Program-made: the position numbers and the translations under genes
Notes under the pieces: generated by a model
Told to the model about the DNA's origin: nothing
The model's input: the letters and a program-made list of their open reading frames with translations, nothing else
The model's database searches: none
Part shown: in pieces, positions 1-8,985 of the stretch
How positions within the stretch are numbered: the stretch's first letter is position 1
Layout: the number at the start of each line of letters is the position of its first letter
Assembly: GCA_000739515.1 (NCBI GenBank)
Contig: DF820456.1
Coordinates: forward strand, 915,093-979,092
Reading direction: 5' to 3'
Length of the DNA stretch: 64,000 nucleotides
From: Candidatus Moduliflexus flocculans
GTDB lineage: Bacteria; Moduliflexota; Moduliflexia; Moduliflexales; Moduliflexaceae

Positions 1-112
1 GGTGGGTTCGTCCGTGAGTGATTGCTCGTGTCAAGAACCCACCCCCACCCCCTCCCCGGAGGGGAGTGTGCGGTCATTCGTCTCGAATCGGCTGCGTAAC
101 ATGAGATATTAA
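1..112. repeat. MITE-like repeat, copy 1 (cut by window edge)
   Basis: Same sequence as the elements at 9499-9664 and 37403-37570, in the orientation of the latter. Only the right part is present, ending with the terminal motif GCTGCGTAACAT at about 91-102. The core is C-rich (ACCCACCCCC then CTCCCCGGAGGGGAG). The left terminus lies outside the window. Confidence 0.8.
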
Positions 113-200
113 TTTTCAATGCTTGCCTCTATATGACGAAACGCGGAACTTCTGTCAGAGTTTAGATGTATTGACATCGAACATTGTGGAACGCGGAAAG

Positions 201-229
201 CTGCCAGACACTTTTAAAGTGCCTGACGG
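201..229. repeat. Short inverted repeat, GTCAGACAC family
   Basis: Imperfect palindrome built on CCAGACACTTTTAAAGTG. It belongs to a family of GTCAGACAC palindromes seen at 1919, 5477, 8676, 11806, 30177, 38881 and 44176. It lies in the leader upstream of murJ. A TTGACA at 171-176 has no convincing -10 box at normal spacing. Confidence 0.6.
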
Positions 230-304
230 CTATGCCGTAACGTTTTGTGTTATTACGTTTAGAACCTGGCAGAACTGGCGTTCGTTTTATCAGGAAACCA
301 CTCG

Positions 305-1858
305 ATGTCATCACAAAAACATGTCACAAAAGCCGCTGGAGTCGTCGGATTGGCGACGATGGTCACGCGGATTCTTGGGTATCTCCGCGATATGGTGATC
401 GCCACCGCCTTCGGCGCGAGGATGGAGGCGGACGTCTTTTTCGTCGCGTTCCGCATTCCCAATATGCTGCGCCGCTTTCTTGGTGAAGGAGCGCTGACCG
501 TCACGTTCATTCCGGTCTTTGTCGAAGAGCATCAGCAAGGCGAAGAACGCGCCTGGAAACTGACCAATACGGTCATGACGCTGCTGATGATGCTGCTCAC
601 GGCTATCGTAATTCTCGGCATGGTGTTCATGCCTGCCATTATCAAAGTCATCGCGCCGGGCTTCGATTCAAACCCGGAGAAATTCGCGCTGACCGTTTCA
701 TTAACGCGGCTCTGCTTTCCTTATGTCTTTTTTATCAGCCTCGCCGCGCTCGCGACCGGCGTCTTAAATTCGTTGCAACATTTTCTTGCTCCCGGCTTAG
801 CGCCAGCAATGCTGAATGTCACGCTGATTGCGGCGGTCTTCTGGCTCTGTCCGCTGTTTAAAAATCAGCCGGTGACGGGGCTGGCAATCGGCGTCGTGGC
901 GGGCGGAATGCTGCAATGGCTGTTTCAAGTGCCGTCAATGGTGAAACGCGGCTTCCGCTATCGCGTCAGTTTCGACTACAAAAGCCCCGCCGTGCAGAAA
1001 ATCGGCAAACTGTTGCTGCCGACGCTCTTCGGCCTCGCGATTCACCAAATCACGGTGTTTATCAACACGCTGCTCGCCTCGTATTTGCAGGAAGGGAGCG
1101 TTTCGTATCTGTATTACGCCAACCGCGTGCAGGAATTTCCGCTTGGAATTTTCTGCATGCCGGTGGCGACGGCGGTACTGCCGACCATGTCGGCGCAGGC
1201 GGCGAAAGGGGAGCATGACCAGTTTCTCGACACGCTCTCGTTTGCCCTCAGAATGGTGCAATTCGTCACGATCCCCGCGATGATCGGCACGATTGTGCTG
1301 CGCGTGCCGATTACCGCCGCGCTGTTCGAATATGGTCGTTTCACTCCGGCAGACACGCAGGCCACCGCGCAGGCGTTGTTGTGCTACATGCTCGGCCTGT
1401 CGGCGATTGCGGCGTCGCGCATTATCGTGCCGGTCTTTTATTCGCTGAAAGACACGGAAACGCCCGTCAAATGCGCAGTGGCCGCGCTGATTCTCAGCAT
1501 TGTCAGCAGCCTGATTCTGATGAAGCCGATGCAGCATAACGGCCTCGCCCTCGCCAGCACGCTGGCCGCGTTCTGCAACATGCTCTTGTTGATTTACGCG
1601 CTGCGCAAGCGGCTTGGCCCGATTGGCTGGCGAACAATCGGAATTTCCACCGGCAAATCCGCGCTTGCCTCTGCCATCATGGGACTCTGCTGCTGGCCGT
1701 TTATCGCCCCGGCCTACGCGCATGAATGGGTGCTGATTCCCGCCATCGGCGTCGGCGCGGCGGCGTTTATCATCTCCGCCTGGTTGCTGAAATCCGACGA
1801 ATTGGTTTTTTTTACCGATATGGTCGCGCAGCGCCTGAAACGCTTTAAACGCGCATAA
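305..1858 (+). CDS. murJ: Lipid II flippase MurJ (MviN family)
   Basis: A 517-residue polytopic inner-membrane protein of the MOP/MviN family, the expected length for MurJ, which moves lipid II across the inner membrane for peptidoglycan synthesis. The N-terminus carries the family block ILGYLRDMVIATAFGA followed by FRIPNMLRR and GEGALTVTFIPVF, typical of the first two helices and the cavity-lining arginines. About 14 hydrophobic segments follow, including the FPYVFF and PTLFG blocks. The ATG at 305 has only a weak ribosome site (AGGA at 291-294). The gene stands alone, with a palindrome 60 bp after the stop. Assignment is secure from the N-terminal motifs, length and topology. Confidence 0.95.
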   Translation: MSSQKHVTKAAGVVGLATMVTRILGYLRDMVIATAFGARMEADVFFVAFRIPNMLRRFLGEGALTVTFIPVFVEEHQQGEERAWKLTNTVMTLLMMLLTAIVILGMVFMPAIIKVIAPGFDSNPEKFALTVSLTRLCFPYVFFISLAALATGVLNSLQHFLAPGLAPAMLNVTLIAAVFWLCPLFKNQPVTGLAIGVVAGGMLQWLFQVPSMVKRGFRYRVSFDYKSPAVQKIGKLLLPTLFGLAIHQITVFINTLLASYLQEGSVSYLYYANRVQEFPLGIFCMPVATAVLPTMSAQAAKGEHDQFLDTLSFALRMVQFVTIPAMIGTIVLRVPITAALFEYGRFTPADTQATAQALLCYMLGLSAIAASRIIVPVFYSLKDTETPVKCAVAALILSIVSSLILMKPMQHNGLALASTLAAFCNMLLLIYALRKRLGPIGWRTIGISTGKSALASAIMGLCCWPFIAPAYAHEWVLIPAIGVGAAAFIISAWLLKSDELVFFTDMVAQRLKRFKRA

Positions 1859-1918
1859 AAAAGAGGGAACTGTTTACGTCCTATCTGTAATGACATAGAA
1901 CGTTATGGCGAGGAAATC

Positions 1919-1949
1919 GCTGTCAGACACCTTCAAGGTGTCTGACAGC
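1919..1949. repeat. Perfect 15-bp-arm hairpin after murJ
   Basis: Arms GCTGTCAGACACCTT and its complement separated by one base. It lies 60 bp after the murJ stop without a T-tract, so a terminator role is possible but not shown. It is a member of the GTCAGACAC palindrome family. Confidence 0.75.
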
Positions 1950-2032
1950 TTGTCTATAACCTTGTGTGTCAATACACATAGCGGATAGCCGTGTTCGCCG
2001 CCTGAATGCGCGGTGAATTAGACAGCCATCCT

Positions 2033-2104
2033 GTACCGCCGACGTCCTCGTCGGCCTGAGAATGCGTGCTTTCGTGAAAAGGCCGACGAGGACGTCGGTG
2101 GTAC
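2033..2104. repeat. Long inverted repeat with 24-bp arms
   Basis: Nearly perfect 24-bp arms (2033-2056 and 2081-2104, core CCGACGTCCTCGTCGGCC) with a 24-base loop. It sits just before the ribosome site of the lipoprotein gene at 2130, so transcripts of that gene would carry or lie next to a strong hairpin. Confidence 0.8.
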
Positions 2105-2129
2105 GTAAACACTGACAAAAGGAGGGGCA

Positions 2130-2681
2130 ATGCTCGCATGTATTGGTCGAAGGATCGCGAAAGGATTATTGCTCGGCGCATTCTGTTTATTGGCGACAGG
2201 CTGTCACGAGCGTGATTCTGTGACAGCGCCTCAAGAACGCCTGGCCGATCTGGAAGTCAGATTGACCTGGGAAGGCGCGGTGAATATGGATGCGTGGATT
2301 ATTGAGCCGACCGGCAAAGGCTCCGGACACGGCGAGGCCGGAGAAACGGCGCAGAATGCCGGGAATAATGACTGCGGTTTTGGCGATGCGTGCAATCCGG
2401 CAGCCTGTTCTGCCTTGACCTGCAATACCCCCGAATATATTTACATTCCTGCCGGACTGGCCTTGCCTGAGACCACAGAGCCATTCCATTATTATGACGT
2501 GGGGATTTCCAATTGGAGCGCGGTCACGACGCCAATGTTTCTTACGATTAAAACGTCTGCCGAAACTCGCCAATATCGCTGCATTGTTGATGGGCCGCGA
2601 GTCTCCTATGTCGCCAGGATCAAATATCCGAGCGGAACGATTGAAAATCAGGCCGGATTTGTTGAGGCATATTGCAAATGA
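2130..2681 (+). CDS. Predicted lipoprotein, unknown function
   Basis: A 183-residue protein starting behind AAAAGGAGGGGCA. It has two arginines, a hydrophobic stretch and a lipobox ending ATGC, with the acylated Cys at residue 25, so it should be anchored in a membrane facing the periplasm or outside. The mature part opens with a beta-rich block (LEVRLTWEGAVNMDAWIIEP) recalling the ligand-free beta-sandwich of DUF2135/YfaP-like secreted proteins, then a Cys-rich segment (six or more Cys between residues 80 and 120) likely to form disulfides. Its stop overlaps the ATG of the peptidase behind it (ATGA), so the two are co-translated. I do not recognise a specific function. Confidence 0.75.
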   Translation: MLACIGRRIAKGLLLGAFCLLATGCHERDSVTAPQERLADLEVRLTWEGAVNMDAWIIEPTGKGSGHGEAGETAQNAGNNDCGFGDACNPAACSALTCNTPEYIYIPAGLALPETTEPFHYYDVGISNWSAVTTPMFLTIKTSAETRQYRCIVDGPRVSYVARIKYPSGTIENQAGFVEAYCK

Positions 2682-3760
2682 CATCCAAATACGTTGCCGA
2701 TACGTTGCGCTTTCTCTGCCAGCAGCCGCGCTCCGCGGGTTCGGTCTGGAATGCGGCGGCGCGGGAATTTCTCACCGCTGAATTTCGCGCAATGGGGTAT
2801 GCCGTCCGTTTGCAGGAATTTCCGTTTACCGGCTGGGAACTGCTCGAAGCGCCGCGCGGCGTCTTCCTGACGCCGAAATCGCGCCCGTTTGAAGCCTGCC
2901 TGCCGGTGGTCTGGTCTGGCGCGACGCCCGGCGAAATCGAAGGCGTGATTCAGCCCGGCGCGGCGGGCTTGCCGGATTATATCGCGACATTCGAAGCGTA
3001 TTACTGGGAACTTTTTCCGGTGGTGAATGAACATGGGGTGGCAGCGTGTTTGCTCGGCAATCACACGATCTGGCCGCAGTCTCGCGACGACGCGAGCGAT
3101 CCGACGCCATATTTGATGATTGGCGCGGATGATTGGATGTTTCTCCGCGTGGCGCTGCATCGCAAGCAGACCGTTCGCGTCCGGCTTTCGGTGAATTCGC
3201 GCTATCTTCCCGGCCAGAAGATCGCCAACATCATCGCGCAGCGCGGCGAAACGCCTTCCGCGCTGATAACGGCGCATTACGATTCCTTTTTTAATACCGT
3301 CGGAGCGCACGACAACGCCAGCGGCGTCGCGGCGCTGCTTTGCGCGGCGCGGCGGCTTGCAGAATCGCCGCTGGCGGATCAGGTCGCGTTTGTCGCGTTC
3401 GACGCGGAAGAATGGAATAAATTCGGCGCGTACCGGTTTGTCGAAGAGGCCGAACGAAGCAAGGAATTGCAAAGGATAAAGGCCGTAATCAATATTGATT
3501 CAGTCGGCGTGGGGGACAGAATCGCGCACTTTGACGACCCGGAGATGCTGACGCCGTTCGATGCCTATCCCTTCGCGCAAAAAGGGATTCACGCCGTTCA
3601 AATCACCAGCACCGGCGATCAGCCATTCGCGCACTGGCATCAACCCGGCGACAATCTCGCCATCATCAGCGACGCCGGATATAAATTAATTGGCAAAACG
3701 GCGAGAATCGTCGAACGTTTGTGCCGCCATCAGCCTCAACATAAATCGCAAATTCCGTAG
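2678..3760 (+). CDS. M28-family zinc aminopeptidase
   Basis: A 360-residue peptidase of family M28. The two-zinc site is visible: AHYDS (His200), HDNASG (Asp212), DAEEW (Glu245/246), NIDSVG (Asp274) and HWHQPGD (His321 or 323), in family order and spacing. The ATG at 2678 overlaps the TGA of the lipoprotein gene, so it is preferred over the TTG six bases upstream. No signal peptide is seen, so a cytoplasmic location is likely, although co-translation with a lipoprotein hints at envelope peptide turnover. The N-terminal 180 residues look like the usual M28 lead-in rather than a separate PA domain. Substrate cannot be told from sequence. Confidence 0.9.
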   Translation: MTSKYVADTLRFLCQQPRSAGSVWNAAAREFLTAEFRAMGYAVRLQEFPFTGWELLEAPRGVFLTPKSRPFEACLPVVWSGATPGEIEGVIQPGAAGLPDYIATFEAYYWELFPVVNEHGVAACLLGNHTIWPQSRDDASDPTPYLMIGADDWMFLRVALHRKQTVRVRLSVNSRYLPGQKIANIIAQRGETPSALITAHYDSFFNTVGAHDNASGVAALLCAARRLAESPLADQVAFVAFDAEEWNKFGAYRFVEEAERSKELQRIKAVINIDSVGVGDRIAHFDDPEMLTPFDAYPFAQKGIHAVQITSTGDQPFAHWHQPGDNLAIISDAGYKLIGKTARIVERLCRHQPQHKSQIP

Positions 3761-3800
3761 AGACGCCCCGCCGGTCTCTACCCTGAAATGTCCGACGCCG

Positions 3801-3847
3801 CGCTATCAGACCTCACAGGTTTTCAAAACCTGTGAGGTCTGATAGCG
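3801..3847. terminator. 23-bp-arm hairpin between convergent genes
   Basis: Nearly perfect arms (core ACCTCACAGGTTTT) with a one-base loop, between the M28 stop at 3760 and the nadA stop at 3853. A smaller hairpin GTAGAGAC...GTCTCTAC lies at 3757-3782. Position suits a two-way terminator, but the arms belong to the CTCACAGG repeat family (also 10922, 42905, 44239, 48659), so it may be a repeat that does this job by chance. Confidence 0.6.
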
Positions 3848-3852
3848 ATTGC

Positions 3853-4767
3853 TTAACTGAGCGCAAGCATCCGTTCGATGGCAGAGATCGCTTGCTCGCG
3901 GATCGGCTCGGAGACGGTGATCTGCGGCGACATCTCTTCTAATGTCCAGAGCACTTTTTCGAGCGTGATCATTTTCATGTGCGGGCAGACCGCTTGCTCG
4001 GAAATCGGGATGAATTGCTTGTCAGGATGCTCTTTGCGCAGGCGGTGGATGATACCGAGTTCCGTGCCGACAATCATCTGGCGCGTGTCTTCGCGGCTGG
4101 CGTAGCGCAGAATGCCGGAGGTGCTGAACGCGCCGTCCGCCAATGCCACGACATCCGGGCGGCATTCGGGATGCACGACGACTTTGGCGCTGGGAAATTC
4201 GCCGCGCATCCGCTCGATGGTGGCGGGCGTGATCCGGGCGTGCGTCGGGCAATAACCCGGCCAGAAGATCATCTTTTTGGCGGTCTGGCGCGCCGTGTTC
4301 ATGCCAAGATATTGATCCGGCACAAACAAGACCTCTTCTTCTTTCAGGCTTTCGACCACGTTAACGGAATTGGCCGAGGTGCAGCAGATGTCGGATTCCG
4401 CTTTGACCTCCGCGCTGGAATTGACGTAACAGACGACCGCCGCGCCGGGATGCTCGCGTTTCATGGCGCGAAGCTGGTCGGCGGTAATCATGTCCGCCAT
4501 CGGGCAGCCGGCATGAGCATCCGGCAGCAGCACGGTTTTTTGCGGGGAAAGAATCGCCGCCGTTTCCGCCATGAAATGCACGCCGCAGAAGACAATCACG
4601 TCGGCATCGGTTTTCGCGGCCTGTTGGCTTAATTCTAACGAATCCCCGACAAAATCGCCAATATCCTGAATTTCGCCCAACTGGTAGTTATGCGCCAAAA
4701 TCACGGCATTTCTCGCCCGTTTCAGCGCCAGAATTTTTTCCACAATTTTTGTCTGTCCGGTTTCCAT
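3853..4767 (-). CDS. nadA: Quinolinate synthase NadA
   Basis: A 304-residue [4Fe-4S] enzyme that condenses iminoaspartate with dihydroxyacetone phosphate to quinolinate in NAD synthesis. The three cluster cysteines are in place: AGCPMA (Cys88), HPEC (Cys202) and VCPHMK (Cys261), matching the three-domain pseudo-repeat. Other family blocks are AHNYQ near residue 26, GDSLELS and FCGVHFMAETA. The start follows AAAGGAGAAGA, a strong ribosome site. Length matches the compact NadA of anaerobes and Thermotoga rather than the longer proteobacterial form. nadB and nadC are not nearby. Confidence 0.97.
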   Translation of the reverse strand: METGQTKIVEKILALKRARNAVILAHNYQLGEIQDIGDFVGDSLELSQQAAKTDADVIVFCGVHFMAETAAILSPQKTVLLPDAHAGCPMADMITADQLRAMKREHPGAAVVCYVNSSAEVKAESDICCTSANSVNVVESLKEEEVLFVPDQYLGMNTARQTAKKMIFWPGYCPTHARITPATIERMRGEFPSAKVVVHPECRPDVVALADGAFSTSGILRYASREDTRQMIVGTELGIIHRLRKEHPDKQFIPISEQAVCPHMKMITLEKVLWTLEEMSPQITVSEPIREQAISAIERMLALS

Positions 4768-4798
4768 TCTTCTCCTTTGAAAATGGCGTCGGTCGAAA

Positions 4799-5413
4799 TT
4801 ACAGTTTCGACTGACCGTTTTTGCAAGCGCTTGCCGCGCTCAATACGCCAATTTGGAACGCCTGAGCGCCTTCGGAGCGATTGTTGGCGTTATTCAGAAT
4901 GTCGGTGGCGACGATGCATTTCAGCGGGATTCCCTGGCGTTTCAGCGCATCGCCAATTTCGCCGCCGATGCGTCGCCATTCCGCGTCATGTCCGCGCTTA
5001 TACGCCTGCGCCGCCCGCAGATTGGTCACATACCCGGCAATCGCTTGCATCTGCGCCGCCGAGATTCCCAATCGCGCAATGGCCTGGTTCAACAGGTCTT
5101 TCTCTTCCGAGGCCACATCGTCATCGGCGTGCGTCATCAGCAGCAAGTCGGTCAATAAGGTAAATTTCAGGTCAGACGCGGCAAAATGCGCGGTAACAGC
5201 GGAGAGGTCGAGCGACATCGGGTCTGCCGCAACAGCCAGCACGCTGCCGATGCCCATTTCGTTCACGCCGATGGCTTCGCAAAAAAGCCGGAGCTGCGTC
5301 AGTTCGGCCTCTGAAATGCTCTGATCCACCGACGCTAAGGCGGCGATCACGCTCAGGTAATCAATGCGCGTCTCTTCAGAATAATCGGCTAACGGGTGTC
5401 GTGATGCGAACAT
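4799..5413 (-). CDS. TerB-like domain protein
   Basis: A 204-residue, all-helical, soluble protein. The segment from about residue 14 to 130 shows the TerB pattern: DYLSVIAALASVD then EAELTQLRLFC, and a second half with LLTDLLLMTHADDDVASEE, i.e. paired acidic helices with D/E clusters that bind metal in TerB. The C-terminal 60 residues lack a recognisable domain. It reads toward nadA, 31 bp upstream, and could share its transcript. TerB-like domains accompany tellurite or stress systems, but no other ter gene is present here, so the role is open. Confidence 0.7.
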   Translation of the reverse strand: MFASRHPLADYSEETRIDYLSVIAALASVDQSISEAELTQLRLFCEAIGVNEMGIGSVLAVAADPMSLDLSAVTAHFAASDLKFTLLTDLLLMTHADDDVASEEKDLLNQAIARLGISAAQMQAIAGYVTNLRAAQAYKRGHDAEWRRIGGEIGDALKRQGIPLKCIVATDILNNANNRSEGAQAFQIGVLSAASACKNGQSKL

Positions 5414-5457
5414 AAATCATGCATGGCGAGCGATCTCCATGTTCTCCGGTATTGGAA

Positions 5458-5639
5458 TGTTTTGTGATTGAACAGACCTGTCAGACACCTTTATGAAGAT
5501 TAAATATTTAATTCGGCAATCTCCTCAAAAACCCCACCCCCAACCCCTCCCCAACGGGGAGGGGGGCAGGTAGGAAACGCCGCTACCGAACTAAATTTTT
5601 AATCTTCATTAAGGTGTCTGACAGGTGTTTTGTGATTGA
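5458..5639. mobile_element. Non-coding palindromic element with 14-bp flanking direct repeats
   Basis: Perfect 28-bp inverted arms (5477-5504 and 5598-5625, starting CCTGTCAGACACCTTTATGA) enclose about 93 bases that carry a C-rich palindrome (CCCCTCCCCAACGGGGAGGGG). The same 14 bases, TGTTTTGTGATTGA, stand at 5458-5471 and 5626-5639. Flanking direct repeats around an inverted-repeat unit are what a transposition target duplication leaves. No coding capacity. Confidence 0.7.
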
Positions 5640-5647
5640 GCCGTCCC

Positions 5648-6391
5648 TCACATCGGTTCGATCTGGCAAATCGCGCCGGTTTTGCCGAACGCTTTCTGAT
5701 ATTTCTGCGCCGTGTCGTAATCTACATTTTCTTTAATAACCACCGTCCGTCCGGTAAACATGCTGGCGCAGCGTTCCACCGGGACTTTATACAACTCTGC
5801 GATATTCGATTTGACCGCATCAAGGGATTGTCCCGGAGCGATCTGGCCGGAAAACGTGACCTTATAACGTCCCACGTCATTTGGCAGGGCGGGTGGTTCC
5901 AGCGGTTTCGGCGCAGCTGGCGCAGGCTGCTGCGCGGGTGCTGCCTGATATTTAATCGCCGTGCCATAGGCCAGCACTTCGATGCTGGACACCGACCCTT
6001 TTGCGCCATTGTTGATGGATGAGGTTTCGAGGCGCATATTTAAGACCATATCCCAGCCGTTGGCCTCTTCTTTCATGCGCAACACCGCTTCCCGACGGGC
6101 GCGGTCTATCAGGCTTTCATACGAACTCATGCGCCCGCCGAACAGATTGCGCAGTCCGGCTAAAAATTTTTTGAAATAATCCACCGAAATCACGACGTTA
6201 CCGTTGACGAGTTTCGCGTCGGTAATCAGCACGTCGTCGCCTAAATGCTTCAATGTCACAGCAGGCAGTCCGATCAATGCCTTTTCCCGTTTTTCGATAG
6301 ACTTGTAATGCTTAACTTCAGCGGCTTTTCCGAAGATATAGCCGACGATCATCAGCGTCAAAAAGATTCCAAGATTGATTAACGCATCCAT
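5648..6391 (-). CDS. YbjQ/DUF74-type protein with membrane anchor and extra C-terminal domain
   Basis: A 247-residue protein behind GAGGAGGCATC. Residues 4-22 form one transmembrane segment (LINLGIFLTLMIVGYIFG). Residues about 45-150 are a YbjQ fold: GGRMSSYESLIDRARREAVLRMKEEA, then the strand pair NMRLETSS and VEVLAYGTAIKY, as in the pentameric putative heavy-metal-binding family. A Pro/Ala-rich linker (170-185) leads to a small domain at 186-247 (RYKVTFSGQIAPGQS ... KYQKAFGKTGAICQIEP) that I know as a recurring short alpha/beta module of unknown role. It precedes a second, minimal YbjQ gene on the same strand. The function of the family is not established. Confidence 0.8.
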   Translation of the reverse strand: MDALINLGIFLTLMIVGYIFGKAAEVKHYKSIEKREKALIGLPAVTLKHLGDDVLITDAKLVNGNVVISVDYFKKFLAGLRNLFGGRMSSYESLIDRARREAVLRMKEEANGWDMVLNMRLETSSINNGAKGSVSSIEVLAYGTAIKYQAAPAQQPAPAAPKPLEPPALPNDVGRYKVTFSGQIAPGQSLDAVKSNIAELYKVPVERCASMFTGRTVVIKENVDYDTAQKYQKAFGKTGAICQIEPM

Positions 6392-6406
6392 GATGCCTCC
6401 TCTTCT

Positions 6407-6438
6407 TGTAGGGGCGAAACGTTGTTTCGGCCTACAGT
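6407..6438. repeat. Inverted repeat between the two YbjQ genes
   Basis: TGTAGGGGCGAAACGTTGTTTCGGCCTACA-type hairpin. It belongs to the family GTCGAAAC...GTTTCGAC also seen at 8561 and 25979. Confidence 0.55.
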
Positions 6439-6443
6439 TGGCA

Positions 6444-6758
6444 TTACTCGACTTTTACCGCCGTGCCATAGACATAAAGTTCCGCCGCGCCTTGCGCGAC
6501 AGAGGACGTGGAATAGCGCACATTCACCACCGCATTCGCTCCCAGTTTTTTGGCTTGTTCCACCATGCGCGCCGTCGCTTCCTCACGGGATTCTTGCAGA
6601 AGTTCTGTATAGCCCTTTAATTCGCCGCCGACTATGTTTTTCAGCCCTGCCAGAATATCCTTCCCAATATGTTTTGCGCGTACCGTGCTGCCCGACACTA
6701 ATCCAAAATGCTCGATAATCCGCTTTCCTGGAACTGTTTCAAGATTCGTAATGATCAT
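6444..6758 (-). CDS. YbjQ family protein (putative heavy-metal-binding)
   Basis: A 104-residue stand-alone YbjQ domain. The full family pattern is present: ITNLETVPGKRIIEHFGLVSG at the N-terminus, KHIGKDILAGLKNIVGGELKGY, LLQESREEATARM, KKLGANAVVNVRYS and VYGTAVKVE. Length matches the single-domain family members, which assemble as pentamers. The neighbour at 5648-6391 is a membrane-anchored relative, so the pair may form mixed or membrane-tethered oligomers (inference). Confidence 0.92.
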   Translation of the reverse strand: MIITNLETVPGKRIIEHFGLVSGSTVRAKHIGKDILAGLKNIVGGELKGYTELLQESREEATARMVEQAKKLGANAVVNVRYSTSSVAQGAAELYVYGTAVKVE

Positions 6759-6785
6759 GATAAAAACCCTCCGTCATCTCTCTGT

Positions 6786-8519
6786 TTATATTTTAAACAC
6801 GCTCACTGCCTGTTGCAAATCATTCGCTAATTGCCCCAACGCCTGCGCCGCTTGCTGAACCTCGATGGCTTGCGAGGATGATTCTCGCACAGTTTCAGTC
6901 ACTTCGCCCATCGTATTCATGATCTGATCACTGCCATGCGCCACGCTATTCACGCCCATTACAATTTCGTCGGCCACAGCCACCTGCTCTTCAACGGCCG
7001 TAACGATCTCCGTCGCGATCTGATAGACCTGTTCCGTAATGTCGCCAATCTGCCCAATTACATCAACTGCGCCTGTCGTGCTGCGCTGGATCGCGTCAAT
7101 TCTTCGGGTAATGTCTCCCGCAGAACTGGCAATTTCTTTCGACAATTCTTTCACTTCGCGCGCCACCACGGCAAATCCCATGCCGCTTTCTCCGGCGCGG
7201 GCAGATTCGATGGTGGCGTTTAAGGCCAGCAAATTCGTCTGCTGCGTGATGGCGGTAATCACTTTGCTGATCTGGCCAATCTCCTGAGAATGCTGCTCTA
7301 ATTCGAGAATGGTGGTATTCGCCTTTTTCGACATGGATAAGGCTGACGTGACAATCTCTTTGACATGGGCGCTATTCAGGGCAATCTCGCGAATGCTTGC
7401 CGCAAATTCTTCAATGGCAGTCGAAATCTCATTCACATGGTCATTCACCTGCTGATTATTCAGCGACACCGAGTGAACTTGCTGCGACGTGTGTTCAGCG
7501 ATGGCGGCCATTTTCGAGCTAATTCCGGTCAACGAGCCAGAAGCGGCTCGCAGTTGCTCCGATTCTTCGACAACAAGTCCCACACTTTGCCGCAGCCGTT
7601 TCATATTCTGGAAGGCAAGCCCCAGAATATCATGTTCGGTTTTCGGCTGAATTTCGCGCCGAAGATCGCCATTGGCAATTTCAGTGGCGACAACCGCCAT
7701 ATCGCGGAGGTAATCGGACATCTCTTGAAATGCTTTGCCTAATATGTCATTGGAAGATTTTGGCGTGATGGCATGTTGAAGATCGCCGTTCGAAATACGC
7801 CCCGCGATATGCGCGATGGTTTGAATGTAGGAGATCATGGATTTAAAGGCCAGCGTAAACACGCCAATTTCGTCATAAGAATTTCGCAATGGCAATTGAA
7901 TATGAAAATTTCCTTCTGAAATTTGACGGGCGATTCGGGTCAGTGTTCGCAATGGAATCGTGACGCTGCGCCTTAATAACGTAATGATCAACAGGCTTTC
8001 AACCGCGATCACAATCAGGAAACTCAGCGCGATGCCGATGATGACCCGCCGGATTTCTTCATCTACGATTTTTCGGGAAAACGTTACCTCCAGCGTGCCG
8101 AGAGATTCATTTTCATACAGAAGCGGAGCAGATTGGACGCGGACACGTTCATACTGCGGCGGTTCTCCTTTTTGATTGAGAAAATCTACAATCTTCGCGT
8201 TATCTTCGCCAGTTTTTCCGACAAAATACCTCACATTTTTGTCTTCAATAATTTTTATTGCCAGCATATCCTTGGCCGCAAGATATGAATGCAAGACCGT
8301 GTTGATGCGTTCATGATCGAGATCGAACAACAAATTTCCGAGGATATAGGATAACGGCATAATGGTATCCTGCTCTTTTTTTTCAAGATCAGCGGCATAT
8401 TTTTCCTGCTGCTGATAGACTCCCCAGACGCCAAATACGCTCATCACGACAAACAAGGCAACGGTAATTTGAAGAATCAGCCTTGTCCCCAGACCTTTTC
8501 CCATAAAGAAGAGCCTCAT
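6786..8519 (-). CDS. Methyl-accepting chemotaxis protein
   Basis: A 577-residue transmembrane chemoreceptor. TM1 is at about 11-33, a roughly 140-residue periplasmic sensor follows with the pattern of a short single-Cache-type domain, and TM2 is at about 173-198. Two HAMP-like units (200-310) lead into the cytoplasmic coiled coil. The signalling tip is clear: [20 protein letters not shown] followed by [13 protein letters not shown], with residues that contact CheA and CheW. The tip sits in a shortened hairpin, so this is one of the short receptor classes. No che genes are in the window. Ligand unknown. Confidence 0.95.
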   Translation of the reverse strand: MRLFFMGKGLGTRLILQITVALFVVMSVFGVWGVYQQQEKYAADLEKKEQDTIMPLSYILGNLLFDLDHERINTVLHSYLAAKDMLAIKIIEDKNVRYFVGKTGEDNAKIVDFLNQKGEPPQYERVRVQSAPLLYENESLGTLEVTFSRKIVDEEIRRVIIGIALSFLIVIAVESLLIITLLRRSVTIPLRTLTRIARQISEGNFHIQLPLRNSYDEIGVFTLAFKSMISYIQTIAHIAGRISNGDLQHAITPKSSNDILGKAFQEMSDYLRDMAVVATEIANGDLRREIQPKTEHDILGLAFQNMKRLRQSVGLVVEESEQLRAASGSLTGISSKMAAIAEHTSQQVHSVSLNNQQVNDHVNEISTAIEEFAASIREIALNSAHVKEIVTSALSMSKKANTTILELEQHSQEIGQISKVITAITQQTNLLALNATIESARAGESGMGFAVVAREVKELSKEIASSAGDITRRIDAIQRSTTGAVDVIGQIGDITEQVYQIATEIVTAVEEQVAVADEIVMGVNSVAHGSDQIMNTMGEVTETVRESSSQAIEVQQAAQALGQLANDLQQAVSVFKI

Positions 8520-8529
8520 CTATGTAAGG

Positions 8530-8706
8530 TTATTCCAATTGCCATGAAATAGATCATCATTGTAGGGCGAAACTGTGTTTCGACCATTATCGGAACACAG
8601 TTTCGACGTACAGAAGCAACATGATCTTTCCAAAGGCAATTGGTATTACAGCATTATGCACAATGATTGAACAGACCTGTCAGCCACCGTCAAGGTGTCT
8701 GACAGG
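8530..8706. repeat. Nested inverted repeats upstream of the chemoreceptor
   Basis: Outer arms ATTCCAATTGCC (8531-8542) and GGCAATTGGTAT (8635-8646) enclose a GCGAAACTGTGTTTCGAC hairpin at 8561-8611. A GTCAG...CTGACAGG palindrome follows at 8676-8706, preceded by TGATTGAACAGACC, which also precedes the element at 5472. The remaining 8707-8950 shows no supported gene. Confidence 0.6.
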
Positions 8707-8950
8707 TTTCGTCCCGTTTAATGCAAGTGAATAGCGCTGTATTACAGAACGCGCAACATGGAACATAGCTTATTCATCGTCGCATACGCATTTTTGTCAA
8801 GGCAAGAAATTTTTTGCGCTGTAAATAAATCGTTTGCTTATAGATAGCGCAAAGCGGGTGGACGAAAAAAATGTCGTCCTGCTGTTTCTGGGAGGGCAAA
8901 AGATGAACGATTGAGAAGGGCGTTTTGGTTTGAGCGAATACCGGGAAGTT

Positions 8951-8979
8951 CGCAGGCGTGTTTTTCAAACACGCCTGCG
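8951..8979 (-). terminator. 13-bp-arm hairpin after the selenoprotein gene
   Basis: CGCAGGCGTGTTT (8951-8963) and its complement (8967-8979) with a 3-base loop, 6 bases past the TGA of the gene ending at 8986. No T-tract follows on the minus strand, so it may block decay rather than terminate. Confidence 0.5.
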
Positions 8980-8985
8980 CTGCAT

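Noticed and set aside
935-1723. 262-codon minus-strand ORF opposite murJ
   Set aside because: Arg/His-rich translation typical of the antisense of a GC-rich coding frame; murJ is certain.
2648-3472. 274-codon minus-strand ORF opposite the M28 gene
   Set aside because: Shadow frame; the M28 zinc residues are on the plus strand and in order.
3979-4632. 217-codon plus-strand ORF opposite nadA
   Set aside because: Antisense shadow, His/Arg-rich, no motifs; nadA is certain.
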